The notes under the pieces: model-generated
Told to the model about the DNA's origin: nothing
The model's input: the letters and a program-made list of their open reading frames with translations, nothing else
The model's database searches: none
Made by a program: the position numbers and the translations under genes
Part shown: positions 37,321 to 45,456 of the stretch, in pieces
How the letters are laid out: each line of letters starts with the position of its first letter
How positions within the stretch are numbered: position 1 is the first letter of the stretch
DNA from: Altericroceibacterium xinjiangense
Lineage (GTDB): Bacteria > Pseudomonadota > Alphaproteobacteria > Sphingomonadales > Sphingomonadaceae
Length of the DNA: 64,000 bases
Reading direction: 5' to 3'
NCBI RefSeq assembly: GCF_003958635.1
Contig: NZ_RSEK01000003.1
Coordinates: 248,001-312,000 of the forward strand

Positions 37321-38046
37321 GTGAACTTCACCTGCCCCCACTGCGGGACCGTTCAAGTTGCCACGGACGGCGCATCTGCGTCGGGCGATCTTGTGCTTGA
37401 GCCCGGGAAATCTCACGAAATGGGGGCGAAGGGAAAGTCCATTGAGGTGACTTGCGGCGTCGTCCGGTGTGCTAACGAAAACTGCAACCGATTGACGGTG
37501 GACGTTGTCGCCCATCCGGGTGCGTATGGTGAGTTTGGCTATCGATCTACCGGAGATCAGATTTTCGGACAAAGAGTCTATCCAAAAACCTGTGGCAAGC
37601 CATTCCCGGAGGGCGTTCCAGCGGCAATGCTCGCGGACTACAATGAGGCTTGGTTGATCGTCGATCTAAGCCCCAAGTCGTCCGCAACATTGGCGCGCCG
37701 TTGTTTGCAAGCGATGATCCGCGATTTCTGCAAGATTCGCGAGCGAACGCTGTACCAGGAAATTGAGAAGCTAGAGCAGAAGCTACAGGTCGATGAGCTT
37801 CCGAAGGGAGTTGAGCCCGAAACCATTGCCGCAATGAGGGTGCTGAAAGACAAGGGCAACATCGGCGCCCACATGACCGAGGTGAACGGCGTAATCGTTG
37901 ATGTTGAACCCCAGGAGGCGGAACAACTCCTGGGGTTAATCGAGATGCTTTTCACAGATTGGTATGTTGCGCGGCACAAGCGACAGCAGAGCCTCGCAGC
38001 GATCGAGGCGATGGCCAAAGCTACCCCCGGGCGCGATGCGCACTGA
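37321..38046 (+). CDS. Zinc-ribbon plus DUF4145-like protein (cargo)
   Basis: A 241-residue protein starting at GTG 37321. The N-terminus has a CPHC knuckle (5-8) with later Cys residues (CGVVRCANENC) that could complete a zinc ribbon. Residues 115-220 are helical, with LSPKSSATLARRCLQAMIRDFC, a charged coil and MRVLKDKGNIGAHM. The last pattern, GN-xAH, is what I associate with DUF4145, a HEPN-like helical domain often seen with restriction or defence genes. It is the first gene inside attL, on the strand opposite the phage-type genes. The role is unknown; a defence cargo is a hypothesis. Confidence 0.7.
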   Translation: MNFTCPHCGTVQVATDGASASGDLVLEPGKSHEMGAKGKSIEVTCGVVRCANENCNRLTVDVVAHPGAYGEFGYRSTGDQIFGQRVYPKTCGKPFPEGVPAAMLADYNEAWLIVDLSPKSSATLARRCLQAMIRDFCKIRERTLYQEIEKLEQKLQVDELPKGVEPETIAAMRVLKDKGNIGAHMTEVNGVIVDVEPQEAEQLLGLIEMLFTDWYVARHKRQQSLAAIEAMAKATPGRDAH

Positions 38047-38123
38047 ACCGCTTTCCCCCGGTAAATCCCCGCTCGAGTGGGCTTTCCCTTGTGCGGGTGG
38101 ATTTATTCCGGAATGAATATGCG

Positions 38124-38567
38124 ATGCTTCCTGTCGAAAACATATCGATCGTCCGCGCCCGTGATCTCGAGCCCGGCGACTTCGCCTTTGTTCACGATAT
38201 TGATCGCCCGGTGGTCATCGGCCAGGATAATGACTTCAGTATCGCCGTGATCTTGGATCTCGAATCTGACTGGCCGGTCTGCGAAAGCGTAGATCTGCGC
38301 GGGTTTGCAACGAAGATCCACGGCTGGAGCATTGAACTCGAACCACGCGGGGCTGAGAAGCTGGATACTGCCGATGACAAGATCCTCAGCTTGACACTTT
38401 CGCGCCGCGGACTTGGGGTGGTCGGGCTACCGCCGTCCAAGCGGGGCTGGACCGTTGTGAATCTGAAGGAAGTAGAAGGCCCTGATGAGCCCCACATTTA
38501 CCGAAAGTGGAGGGCAGTCTCCCGCACAGGTGAGCGGGTGGAGGAACTGTTCGCGAAGACGGTTTAG
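38124..38567 (+). CDS. Unknown cargo protein beside the DUF4145-like gene
   Basis: A 147-residue soluble protein (MLPVENISIVRARDLEPGDFAFV...), probably beta-rich, with no motif I know. The start is uncertain: ATG 38124 is the first ATG of the conserved-looking part, and GTG 38091 would add 11 residues. It lies 77 bases after the DUF4145-like gene in the same direction. Its stop overlaps that of the convergent phage-type gene by three bases. The pair may form one cargo unit. Confidence 0.55.
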   Translation: MLPVENISIVRARDLEPGDFAFVHDIDRPVVIGQDNDFSIAVILDLESDWPVCESVDLRGFATKIHGWSIELEPRGAEKLDTADDKILSLTLSRRGLGVVGLPPSKRGWTVVNLKEVEGPDEPHIYRKWRAVSRTGERVEELFAKTV

Positions 38568-39220
38568 CCGGCGCAGATCGCACTTTTTACCGGCTCACCC
38601 CACTCCTTCACAGCGCGCGTTGTAACGCCCGCCCGCGTCACCTCATGCTCCAGCAGCGTTCCGCCGATCCCGTAGTACGGCGCGATGCCCGGCTTTTCAC
38701 AGTCGATCGGATGCGCCCGCTGAATTTCCGCAATCCGCAGCATGGCATCAGGGGTTAAGCCGTTCGCGACGATTTCCCGCACCTTGGGGTTTGCAGCCTC
38801 GCTGCTAACGACGTCGCTGATTTCCTGCGCGGCGAATGCAGGCCAGGTGTTCCCGTTCGCATCCGTTCCATCCTCAGAGTGGATAAGGAATAGCCGGGCG
38901 CTATCCGTCTCGTAGCACCAGCCCGCCACCAGGAGCCGCGCCAAGGCGATTCCCGGCTGCACCGTGACGAACTCCCGCAACGCATTCTCGCAGGCTTCCA
39001 GCAAGCCACCCAGCATAAGCGAAAGCTTGCTTCCGATCTTCTCCATGATGCGGTTCGGATCGCCGCCGACTGTCGTCATCGCCACGATGGACGGAAAGAG
39101 CGGCGTCTCGAATGCTTTCGCGCCGTAGCCAATCACCTTCCCAGTGTGGGGATCGGTCCACGCGGTATCCGTCCAGATGCGCGCTCGGCCGCCCATCGCC
39201 AGGCCGTTCATCAGCGTCAT
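38564..39220 (-). CDS. Phage-type protein, possibly Ntn-hydrolase-like
   Basis: A 218-residue protein with a GGAG site six bases before its ATG. The opening GGRARIWTDTAWTD...KVIGYGAKAFETPLFPSIVAMTTVGGD, the long helix with LLEACENAL and the strand WCYETDSARLFLIHSED have the feel of an Ntn-hydrolase sandwich such as HslV. I see no certain nucleophile. Similar proteins occur at the end of tail modules in alphaproteobacterial prophages (recall, not a search). It is the last gene of the minus-strand phage block. Confidence 0.6.
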   Translation of the reverse strand: MTLMNGLAMGGRARIWTDTAWTDPHTGKVIGYGAKAFETPLFPSIVAMTTVGGDPNRIMEKIGSKLSLMLGGLLEACENALREFVTVQPGIALARLLVAGWCYETDSARLFLIHSEDGTDANGNTWPAFAAQEISDVVSSEAANPKVREIVANGLTPDAMLRIAEIQRAHPIDCEKPGIAPYYGIGGTLLEHEVTRAGVTTRAVKEWGEPVKSAICAG

Positions 39221-39443
39221 GTTTTACTCCGAAGTTGACGGGCGGTGCCCTGTCGATGATTTGCAGTCCGATGGCACTTGCGGGAGCCGGCATCGAGCCG
39301 ATCGCGGCGATCTGACCGAGCGTGACACCGCCAGCCACAGTGGTTGCCATGCCGGCTGCAGCAAAGGCGCCGACGCCGGTTGCGATCAACGCGGCAGCGC
39401 CAGCGATCATCCCGATTGTCTTCACCGCCTTCATGTCCGCCAT
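38901..39443 (-). CDS. Glycine/alanine-rich phage protein, reading frame likely disrupted
   Basis: The first 74 codons (39443 down to 39221) look real: a hydrophobic Gly/Ala-rich stretch (GMIAGAAALIATGVGAFAAAGMATTVAGG) then a Pro-containing end (IDRAPPVNFGVK). This resembles the N-terminus of tail-tip attachment proteins. The frame stays open for another 107 codons to 38901, but that part is antisense-like in composition and lies wholly inside the 38564-39220 gene in another frame. A lost stop or a frameshift is likely. It overlaps the upstream gene by 13 bases. Confidence 0.4.
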   Translation of the reverse strand: MADMKAVKTIGMIAGAAALIATGVGAFAAAGMATTVAGGVTLGQIAAIGSMPAPASAIGLQIIDRAPPVNFGVKHDADERPGDGRPSAHLDGYRVDRSPHWEGDWLRRESIRDAALSVHRGDDDSRRRSEPHHGEDRKQAFAYAGWLAGSLRECVAGVRHGAAGNRLGAAPGGGLVLRDG

Positions 39444-39847
39444 GCTCCGTCCAGTTGATCCAAGGTAACGTCGAGCGTGACCATTTCTGGCGCATCCTCG
39501 CGCCAGCCAAGCAACTTGCGCGGCCCGGCGCAGACCAGGATTGCGCCGATCCCATCCGTGCTCCGAACGACAGCCAAGTCGCCCATCAGCATTTGCGCCG
39601 GCGTGATCCTCAGCAGGGTGGCATCGAGCATTTCCGCGACGTTCGACCAGCCGCGCTTTTTCATCTCACGCACCGCGGCGAACTCGCTCCGGATGCGCGG
39701 GATGGTCGGGACTTTGTGTCCCATCTGCTTCAGGTGAAATCGCGCCAGATGCAGGCAGGTGATCCCGGTCCGCCAATCCGCAGCCTTTCCCCGATACCGG
39801 GCCATCGTCATTTGGGTCGCTGCCTGGCGGCGAACAAGCTCGTTCAT
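39431..39847 (-). CDS. DUF6950-like phage protein
   Basis: A 138-residue protein with ADWRTGITCLHLARFHLKQMGHKVP, a helical AAVREMKKRGWSNVAEMLDATL segment and MLMGDLAVVRSTDGIGAILVCAGPRKLLGW. The Cys in ITCLH followed by the GDLAVV strand resembles NlpC/P60-related DUF6950 proteins of phage tail modules, though the usual His/Asp partner is not obvious. The assignment is from memory. It is 86 bases downstream of the capsid gene. Confidence 0.55.
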   Translation of the reverse strand: MNELVRRQAATQMTMARYRGKAADWRTGITCLHLARFHLKQMGHKVPTIPRIRSEFAAVREMKKRGWSNVAEMLDATLLRITPAQMLMGDLAVVRSTDGIGAILVCAGPRKLLGWREDAPEMVTLDVTLDQLDGAWRT

Positions 39848-39933
39848 CGGCTTGGCCTCCTATCATGCGAGGTGCGGGGCGACGGCAGAAAGGAACAACC
39901 GCCGCCGCCCCTAGGCGCCCTCACGCCTGACTC

Positions 39934-41178
39934 TTACGTGGCAGTTGCGATCGTCAGGAGACGGATCGCGCGGGGGTCTCGAACCCCACCGCCGACGCGC
40001 TTGGTCGTGTAAAACTTCACGAACGGCTTGTTGGTGAAGGGATCGCGCAGCACGCGGATGCCAATGCGGTCGTTGATCAGGTATCCGGCCGCAAAGTCGC
40101 CAAACGCGATCGGCATAGCGGCGGCCGCAATATTCGGCATGTTTTCGTCTATCTCAACCGGGCGCCCCAAAAGGCGCGGCGGTTCATCGGCGATCAAACC
40201 TTCGCGCCAGATATAGTTACCTTGGCCGTCCTTCATCTTCGCGATGTAGGCGGCCGTCTGGCTGTTCATCAGCCAACTTGCGTTCTGCCGGTACGGCGCG
40301 GCGAGCTGGTACTTGAAGTCCACCAGCGTGTCTCCGGTCGGAATATCCGTTGCGCTGCCGCTGTTGAACCTGACGATGTTGCCGCCCGGGTGCTGTCCAT
40401 CCGACGCGCCGCCGGTGACATAAGTCAGAAGCCCGCGGGGCTTGTTCACGCCATCGCCAGCCAGGAAGGCGATACCTTCCTGCCGATCAAACTCGTCCGA
40501 CAGTTCGGTTGCGAGCCAGTCTTCGACGTTCAACACGGAATCGTCCAACAGGCGCTGCGTCGCCGCAGGCTCGGCGTAGATTTCCCCAGTCGCGAACTCG
40601 AGCGGCCGAAGGTCTGCAGTCTCGGTTGCAGGACGTGCCGCAGTTTCACCGACCCAGCCCGAACCCCAGCCGCCGGCGTTCCACAAGGTAGTGTAAGCTC
40701 CGACACCGGTCTGCTTGACCGTAGCCAAGCGCCGCATCGGACTGCGAGCCAACTGTTCCTTCAGGATCTTGCGATCCCATTCGACCGGAGCGAGATAGCC
40801 TCCGCTCGAATTGTCGCCAACGGACATGGCCGCCTGAATGGTCGCTCGGGTGCCTTGCGCGTTCGCTTCCTTCAGCGTTGCCTCGGCTTCGGTCGACCCC
40901 TTCTGAAAATAGGCCGCGAAGGTCTTGGTGTATTCGGGCTCCGGCGAGATTTCGCCGCCGATGCCGTTGAGCTTTAGCGCCGCGCTCTGCACAGCGCCTT
41001 CGTCCAGCGCCGCTTCGATACGGTTTTGCCGCTCATCGTAGTGAGCCTTAAAATTCGTGAACGCCGCGTTTAGGTCTTCGATCGAAGTGATGTTCCCCGG
41101 TCGCGGTGCCTGGGCTCGAACGGCCAGAAGCCCACGCTGGAGCGCGCGGGGAGTGGGCGGAATGTGGTAGCTTTTCAA
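39934..41178 (-). CDS. Phage major capsid protein, HK97 family
   Basis: A 414-residue coat protein. Residues 1-110 form a charged, coiled scaffold/delta-like region (SIEDLNAAFTNFKAHYDERQNRIEAALDEG). The HK97 core follows: GGYLAPVEWDRKILKEQLARSPMRRLATV (N-arm), the E-loop WVGETAARPATETADLRPLEFATGEIYAEPAATQRLLDDS, and a later GDFAAGYLINDRIGIRVLRDPF. A TTG at 41178, nine bases after GGAGG, is the likely start; GTG at 41217 lies before that site. No prohead protease gene is nearby, so maturation would need a helper enzyme. Confidence 0.9.
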   Translation of the reverse strand: MKSYHIPPTPRALQRGLLAVRAQAPRPGNITSIEDLNAAFTNFKAHYDERQNRIEAALDEGAVQSAALKLNGIGGEISPEPEYTKTFAAYFQKGSTEAEATLKEANAQGTRATIQAAMSVGDNSSGGYLAPVEWDRKILKEQLARSPMRRLATVKQTGVGAYTTLWNAGGWGSGWVGETAARPATETADLRPLEFATGEIYAEPAATQRLLDDSVLNVEDWLATELSDEFDRQEGIAFLAGDGVNKPRGLLTYVTGGASDGQHPGGNIVRFNSGSATDIPTGDTLVDFKYQLAAPYRQNASWLMNSQTAAYIAKMKDGQGNYIWREGLIADEPPRLLGRPVEIDENMPNIAAAAMPIAFGDFAAGYLINDRIGIRVLRDPFTNKPFVKFYTTKRVGGGVRDPRAIRLLTIATAT

Positions 41179-41254
41179 AACGTCGTCCCTCCAGAGATGT
41201 TGAAGAGACAATTCCACCCCTGCGCTGACAAAAAACCGGTTTAGGTCAACAATC

Positions 41255-41665
41255 TCACCCGGCTTGAAGATATTTGCGATAACGACGGGCCAGGACGGAG
41301 GCGACGGCTTCCACCGTGGCCCGGTCTTCGTGCCGCCATTCGCGTTCGGGCAGACGTTGCCCGCCTCGCGCCTCCAAGCGTTTCACCCGCTCGGCAACGA
41401 TCAGGGAAGCGGTATCAATCTCCGCATCGGCCGCCAGGATGTCGACAGCAGAGGGATCGAGCAGTCGCAGCGCCGCGATCATGGCTTCGGCCGGATCAGC
41501 ATCGATGCGCCGCATTGCCTCCGCTGCCACGGTTTCCGCGAGGCGGGTGGCTCGACAGGAAGCGGAACCGCGATCACCGGCCGCTTCGATCACAGCCACC
41601 CGCTCCAAAGCAGGCCGGCGCGGGCGGGCCATCGCATAGACCCGGAGCATCCCGCGCCTCTGCAT
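41255..41665 (-). CDS. Unknown basic/helical phage protein
   Basis: A 136-residue Ala/Arg-rich helical protein. ATG 41665 overlaps the preceding stop by one base (TGATG), which decides the start. It has an Arg-rich N-terminus (ARPRRPALERVAV), then long helices (LAETVAAEAMRR; AEAMIAALRLLD) and a basic end (LARRYRKYLQAG). No domain recognised. It sits between the small terminase and capsid genes, where heads or connectors often lie. Confidence 0.55.
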   Translation of the reverse strand: MQRRGMLRVYAMARPRRPALERVAVIEAAGDRGSASCRATRLAETVAAEAMRRIDADPAEAMIAALRLLDPSAVDILAADAEIDTASLIVAERVKRLEARGGQRLPEREWRHEDRATVEAVASVLARRYRKYLQAG

Positions 41666-41904
41666 CAGTGCCTCGCCGCCAGCAGCTGCCGCTCGATCGT
41701 ATCGATTGCGTCCCGCATCCATTCGACAGCCGCGATGGGATTGCCGTGCAGTTTGCTGGCCAGGTCGTGTGTCGCGTAGAGCGAGGCGATCAGCGCATCG
41801 ATCGGTTCAACGCCACGCTCCACCAGCTTTTCGTGCAGCGACCCGTGCAGGCGTTGAGCCATTTCGATTACCGGCCGGACACGCGCGAACTCTTCCTCAG
41901 TCAT
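41665..41904 (-). CDS. Small helical phage protein, unknown
   Basis: A 79-residue protein, largely helical (FARVRPVIEMAQRLHGSLHEKLVERGVEPIDALIASLYATHDLASKLHG). ATG 41904 overlaps the terminase stop by eight bases, and its own stop overlaps the next start by one, so the three genes are coupled. The function is unknown. Confidence 0.6.
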   Translation of the reverse strand: MTEEEFARVRPVIEMAQRLHGSLHEKLVERGVEPIDALIASLYATHDLASKLHGNPIAAVEWMRDAIDTIERQLLAARH

Positions 41905-42403
41905 CGTTCTTTTCCTTCGTTGGTACGCTTTTCAGATATTGATCGGCTGCGCCTGGCTTCCGCTTGGGCTTGGCGACCTTGCCGCCGCTCGCCCGCCGCC
42001 GGGGTGAAATGGTCAACTCGCCCTCGATTGCCGTCGCCATCCGGCTTGCCGCCTGCATCGCGGTCCACCACGGCGAATGCATCGGGGTCTTCGTCTTCGG
42101 GGCCGGCACGATCGCGCCTTCGCTGGCCACCTTTGCCGCCGCCCGATCATAGGTGACGTATGCGATCACCAGCCGTTGCAGCGCATGCGCGTTCACGATC
42201 GATAGCTTTTCGTCTCGCTGCAGTTCGTCGGCGGCTGAATTCCAGTACCTCGACGCATTCGCCCGATCGGCTGCCGCATCACTGCCGGGAAAGATTTCCT
42301 GCCAGTCGGGTTCGGGCGGGCGCCCTGCGCTGCCCTCGATCAGTTCCATGTCGAACCTTTCCGGGGGAAGGTCCCCCCATTGTTTTTTGCTTTCGGTGCG
42401 CAC
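41897..42403 (-). CDS. Phage terminase small subunit, P27 family
   Basis: A 168-residue protein (from GTG 42403) with the P27 layout: a helical core RYWNSAADELQRDEKLSIVNAHALQRLVIAYVTYDRAAAKVASEG, then a short P-rich turn and the closing SPWWTAMQAASRMATAIEGELTISPRRRASGGK. It would recognise the pac/cos site and recruit a large terminase, which this element lacks. The start is unclear. GTG 42403 has no ribosome site, and ATG 42349 has a weak one. An ATG at 42423 with a strong GGAGG is in the +1-offset frame and could feed in by -1 frameshifting at 42382-42388. Confidence 0.8.
   Translation of the reverse strand: MRTESKKQWGDLPPERFDMELIEGSAGRPPEPDWQEIFPGSDAAADRANASRYWNSAADELQRDEKLSIVNAHALQRLVIAYVTYDRAAAKVASEGAIVPAPKTKTPMHSPWWTAMQAASRMATAIEGELTISPRRRASGGKVAKPKRKPGAADQYLKSVPTKEKNDD
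42382..42388 (-). other. Candidate -1 frameshift heptamer A AAA AAC
   Basis: Reading from ATG 42423 (GGAGG site at 42428-42432), codons AAA-AAC end a slippery A AAA AAC. A shift of -1 moves ribosomes into the terminase frame directly at the QWGDLPPERFD segment. Without the shift the frame stops after 27 codons. A single-base deletion during evolution would look the same. Confidence 0.4.
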
Positions 42404-42472
42404 GGTGGGCCAGCAGTGGTCATGCTAACCTCCAATTCAAAGGTTTTGGTACGGGGGGTGTGCTTGGTGGTG

Positions 42473-42613
42473 GTCAGTGTGGTCAGTGAAGTCAGTGATC
42501 GCGCATTATCTCTCCACTCCTCTCCCACGTGTGCGTACGCTTTGTTGAAAATCAGGAGGTTAAGGGATCTAGAGTTGATAGGGCTTAAATGGTGGATCAC
42601 TGACTTCACTGAC
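42473..42613. other. Inverted iteron-like repeats, candidate origin of the element
   Basis: Three GTCAGTG units at 9-base spacing (42473, 42482, 42491) face two CACTGAC units at 9-base spacing (42598, 42607). The arms 42482-42500 and 42595-42613 are a perfect 19-bp inverted repeat around 94 bases of AT-richer DNA. It lies between the primase-helicase stop (42615) and the terminase gene. Spaced iterons next to a satellite replicase suggest an origin; a very large terminator hairpin is the other reading. Confidence 0.55.
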
Positions 42614-42614
42614 T

Positions 42615-44801
42615 TCACCTCCCGGCCAGTGCTTCGGCAGCGGTGATCTGGTCGCGTGGCGACAGCGTCTTCCGCGCGTAGATCGCGCAGCGTTTCCCAC
42701 CCACCTTGAACAGGCCGTCTTTCGCATGGCGGTTGCGAACGGCGACGTATCCGCACTCCTCCAGGCGATGCGGAATCCGGCGACTGTTCCGGCGATCAGC
42801 AAGCCAGGCGGTGAACTCCGGGTGCGCTGCTGCTGCTATGGATGGCACAGTAACGGCATCCGGTGAGCCCAGCGTGTCCAGTGCATCGGCTAGTTCTGCA
42901 TCTTCGGGCGCCTGGTTCGAGGAAACGATGTCCCAAAACGCCGGCGTCTTCGGGGGCGGAGCCTTGGCGTCGAAGCTATCGATCGGCAGCGCGGCGAGAT
43001 AGGCCGCGATGTGCCCGATCCCGCCTTCAGCATACCAGCGGTACAGCCGGGTCCAGTAGTCGGCCGGGAAGGCGTCGCGGGTGCAATCGGACCAGGCGAC
43101 ATAATGCCGCCGGTCATCGGCTGGCAGATAGATGCCATCGGTCTTGTGGTTGGTCGTGACGATCACGCCGCAGACATTGAACACGCTGTATTCGCGAACG
43201 TGCTTTTCATCCACGCGCAGCACGTCCGGCGGAGCGGCCGTGTAGGTCTTCAGGTGATCGTAAAAGGCGAAGCGGTCGACGTCGCCCAAGTCACGGGCTT
43301 CGCTGACGCGTAGGATCACCGATTTCACGAAACCATTGAAGCGGCCGAGCATGTGCTGCGGTGAGACTTCGGCGAAGTTCCACGGGCCGATCGCTGCCTT
43401 AACCGGCTCAAGGATCGTGTCCTTCCCGATCCCTTGCGCGCCGCCCATGACGATCGCGTGATTGATCTTCTCCTGGGGTCGCTGGACGCGATGCGCCAGC
43501 CAGCAGATGAGGTGTTCCGCATCATCGGGATAGACCTGCCGGACGTGCTCGATCCACGGTCCAGCCTTGCCGGGATCGCCGTGGATCTCGACCGGCGGAC
43601 GGTAGAGATTGAAAACGCTGCAGCCGGGCCGATCGATCCAGCCGCCATCGGAGATAAGCCGGCCACTGACGACTTGCGGTTCCCCCGGTGCCCAGGTCAG
43701 CTGCTCAACCGGACGGTTCCGGTCGAGCCACTGGTTAGCCGACAATTCAACTTGGTCGCCCTTCTTGTCGACCACCGGCTCGCCTGCGGCATTCACCAGC
43801 GGAACGGGGGGAATGCGGGAGTTGACGCTGGAGGCAGGCCAGAACTCACCAGAGGGCGCAAAGATGTAGGAATGCGCCGGCATGTAGGCGCGGAAGTCCT
43901 GCAGGGTCACGCCGCGCTCGCCAGAAGAGGTACCTTGCGGTCGCACGTGTTGGCGCTTGGGCGGGTCGCGCGGCTCCGTCAGTCCCTTGGCGAAGCCGCT
44001 GTCGATCGTCGGGCCGATCTCGTCTGCATCAAGCCCGATCGCGGCGGCCGTCGCGTGAAGCCGCCGCTTGACCTCGTTCTCGTCCAGGTGCCCGCCCGCG
44101 ACGATTTGCCCTAGCTTCAATGCCGCATTGTTCAGCGCCTGATTGCGCCTCCCTTCTGGCGAGCTTGCAAGCGCCGCCGCTTCGTTTCGCAGCGCAGCCT
44201 CTGCCCAAGATCCAGCCGGATTGACCGGGAACGGGCGAACGTTGCCCGCCCCAGCCGTAACCATATGGTGACAGGTGGTCTGCCCACCGATATCCAGCAG
44301 AGTCAGCAGCCATTCCGGGGCGGGCGCGAGGTCGAATAGTCCCGGCGGGTTCTCCCAGGCATAGGTGAAGCCGGAGGGGTGTACGCTCCGCGGCGCGACG
44401 ACATAGCCGCCGTCTCCGCGAATATCCCATCCCGGCAGCAGTCCCGTGCGGTTGCCGATCGTGCCGCCCGGGTGCTGAAAGTAGACGTGCTTTCCCTTGG
44501 ACGTTCGAACCGTCGGCGTGTCGGGAATGCCGCGCCGCTCCGCCTCCGCGACCGCTTCCTCGCTGTCCAGGTCGAGGACCAGAATGCCGGAAACAGCCCC
44601 GGTCACAATGCCCACATTGGACGGGCGTGAAGCCCACTTCCGAACTGTGTCGAGGGATGCACGCTCGCTCTGGAATTGCTTCCACGGAATGGCTGACTTC
44701 TTGCGCCTGAACGGGATAGGAAATACGCTGAAGCCCAGTGCGAACGGCACGCGCCATTCTTCAGGCAGGTCGAAGTCTGCCGCTTGTGGTTGCGCCGTCA
44801 T
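42615..44801 (-). CDS. Primase-polymerase/helicase replication protein
   Basis: A 728-residue protein. The N-terminal prim-pol domain (about 10-180) has the metal DxD in GILVLDLDSEEA and the GxHxYF-type motif KHVYFQHPGG. A helical linker follows. The C-terminal D5/DUF5906-like superfamily 3 helicase has Walker A GGAQGIGKDT (about 450), LRVSEARDLGDVDRFAFYDHLK (Walker B region) and IVTTNHKTDGIYLPADDRRH (sensor). This is the P4-alpha-like architecture of satellite replicases. Its start overlaps the upstream stop (ATGA). Confidence 0.9.
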   Translation of the reverse strand: MTAQPQAADFDLPEEWRVPFALGFSVFPIPFRRKKSAIPWKQFQSERASLDTVRKWASRPSNVGIVTGAVSGILVLDLDSEEAVAEAERRGIPDTPTVRTSKGKHVYFQHPGGTIGNRTGLLPGWDIRGDGGYVVAPRSVHPSGFTYAWENPPGLFDLAPAPEWLLTLLDIGGQTTCHHMVTAGAGNVRPFPVNPAGSWAEAALRNEAAALASSPEGRRNQALNNAALKLGQIVAGGHLDENEVKRRLHATAAAIGLDADEIGPTIDSGFAKGLTEPRDPPKRQHVRPQGTSSGERGVTLQDFRAYMPAHSYIFAPSGEFWPASSVNSRIPPVPLVNAAGEPVVDKKGDQVELSANQWLDRNRPVEQLTWAPGEPQVVSGRLISDGGWIDRPGCSVFNLYRPPVEIHGDPGKAGPWIEHVRQVYPDDAEHLICWLAHRVQRPQEKINHAIVMGGAQGIGKDTILEPVKAAIGPWNFAEVSPQHMLGRFNGFVKSVILRVSEARDLGDVDRFAFYDHLKTYTAAPPDVLRVDEKHVREYSVFNVCGVIVTTNHKTDGIYLPADDRRHYVAWSDCTRDAFPADYWTRLYRWYAEGGIGHIAAYLAALPIDSFDAKAPPPKTPAFWDIVSSNQAPEDAELADALDTLGSPDAVTVPSIAAAAHPEFTAWLADRRNSRRIPHRLEECGYVAVRNRHAKDGLFKVGGKRCAIYARKTLSPRDQITAAEALAGR

Positions 44802-45028
44802 TGATCGGCCTCCCCGGGTTCATTCAGCTTGAACCCACGCCCGGTCTGTTCTGCGGCCTTTCGTCCGTAAGTGACCGCTGTTTCACGGTCGGACGAACTC
44901 GCAACGGCGGTGCGTAGCGCCTGGGGTCGCGAAGGCGTGACAATCTCAACGATCCACGCGCCTCGCGCTCGCCGGACCGTGTAGAAAGAGGGTGCGGCGG
45001 TGGGCAGGCGGATCACATTGGCGCTCAT
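44798..45028 (-). CDS. Small unknown protein upstream of the replicase
   Basis: A 76-residue protein, MSANVIRLPTAAPSFYTVRRARGAWIVEIVTPS..., a beta-hairpin-like start then a helical Lys/Glu-rich end. Both its start and stop overlap neighbours by four bases (ATGA junctions), so it is part of the replication operon. The function is unknown. Confidence 0.6.
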   Translation of the reverse strand: MSANVIRLPTAAPSFYTVRRARGAWIVEIVTPSRPQALRTAVASSSDRETAVTYGRKAAEQTGRGFKLNEPGEADQ

Positions 45029-45456
45029 CGGTCGCCCCCTTCGAGCCGATATTTGCGCCCGCAAACGTCCTCCCGCTCCAGCGTGCGGCAACTCGCCTGC
45101 CTGATCCGATCCCGGTGCGGTCGCATCAGTTGGCGGTCGTCTGCATCCTCGATCGGGAACGCGCCTGCCGTCTGGTCGAGAGGATATTCAGGAAAAAGGC
45201 GTTCGTCCTGGTCGTTGTCCGGATCGGCCGTGGTGCAGCCGGGGCCGCGATCCATCGTCAGGAACCATGCGCAGGGCTCATCCTCTGCACCGCTTCCGTC
45301 GGCTTCATCGCCATCAGGCTCAAGATCAGGGTCGCCGTCGATCGCGTCCAGCGCGTCGATTGCAGCTTGTATCGTCCGCTCCACCGCCTCGCGCGGGGCG
45401 ACTGGGACGCCCATGATGAATCCCAAGATCGGGGGCAGTTTGATCGGCGCGCTCAT
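45025..45456 (-). CDS. Acidic phage-type protein, unknown
   Basis: A 143-residue protein starting at ATG 45456 (MSAPIKLPPILGFIMGVP). A strongly acidic middle (DAIDGDPDLEPDGDEADGSGAEDE) precedes a more conserved-looking second half with two Cys and a late basic end (RTLEREDVCGRKYRLEGGDR). Similar acidic proteins occur in integrated elements of this order. No domain recognised. Confidence 0.55.
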   Translation of the reverse strand: MSAPIKLPPILGFIMGVPVAPREAVERTIQAAIDALDAIDGDPDLEPDGDEADGSGAEDEPCAWFLTMDRGPGCTTADPDNDQDERLFPEYPLDQTAGAFPIEDADDRQLMRPHRDRIRQASCRTLEREDVCGRKYRLEGGDR

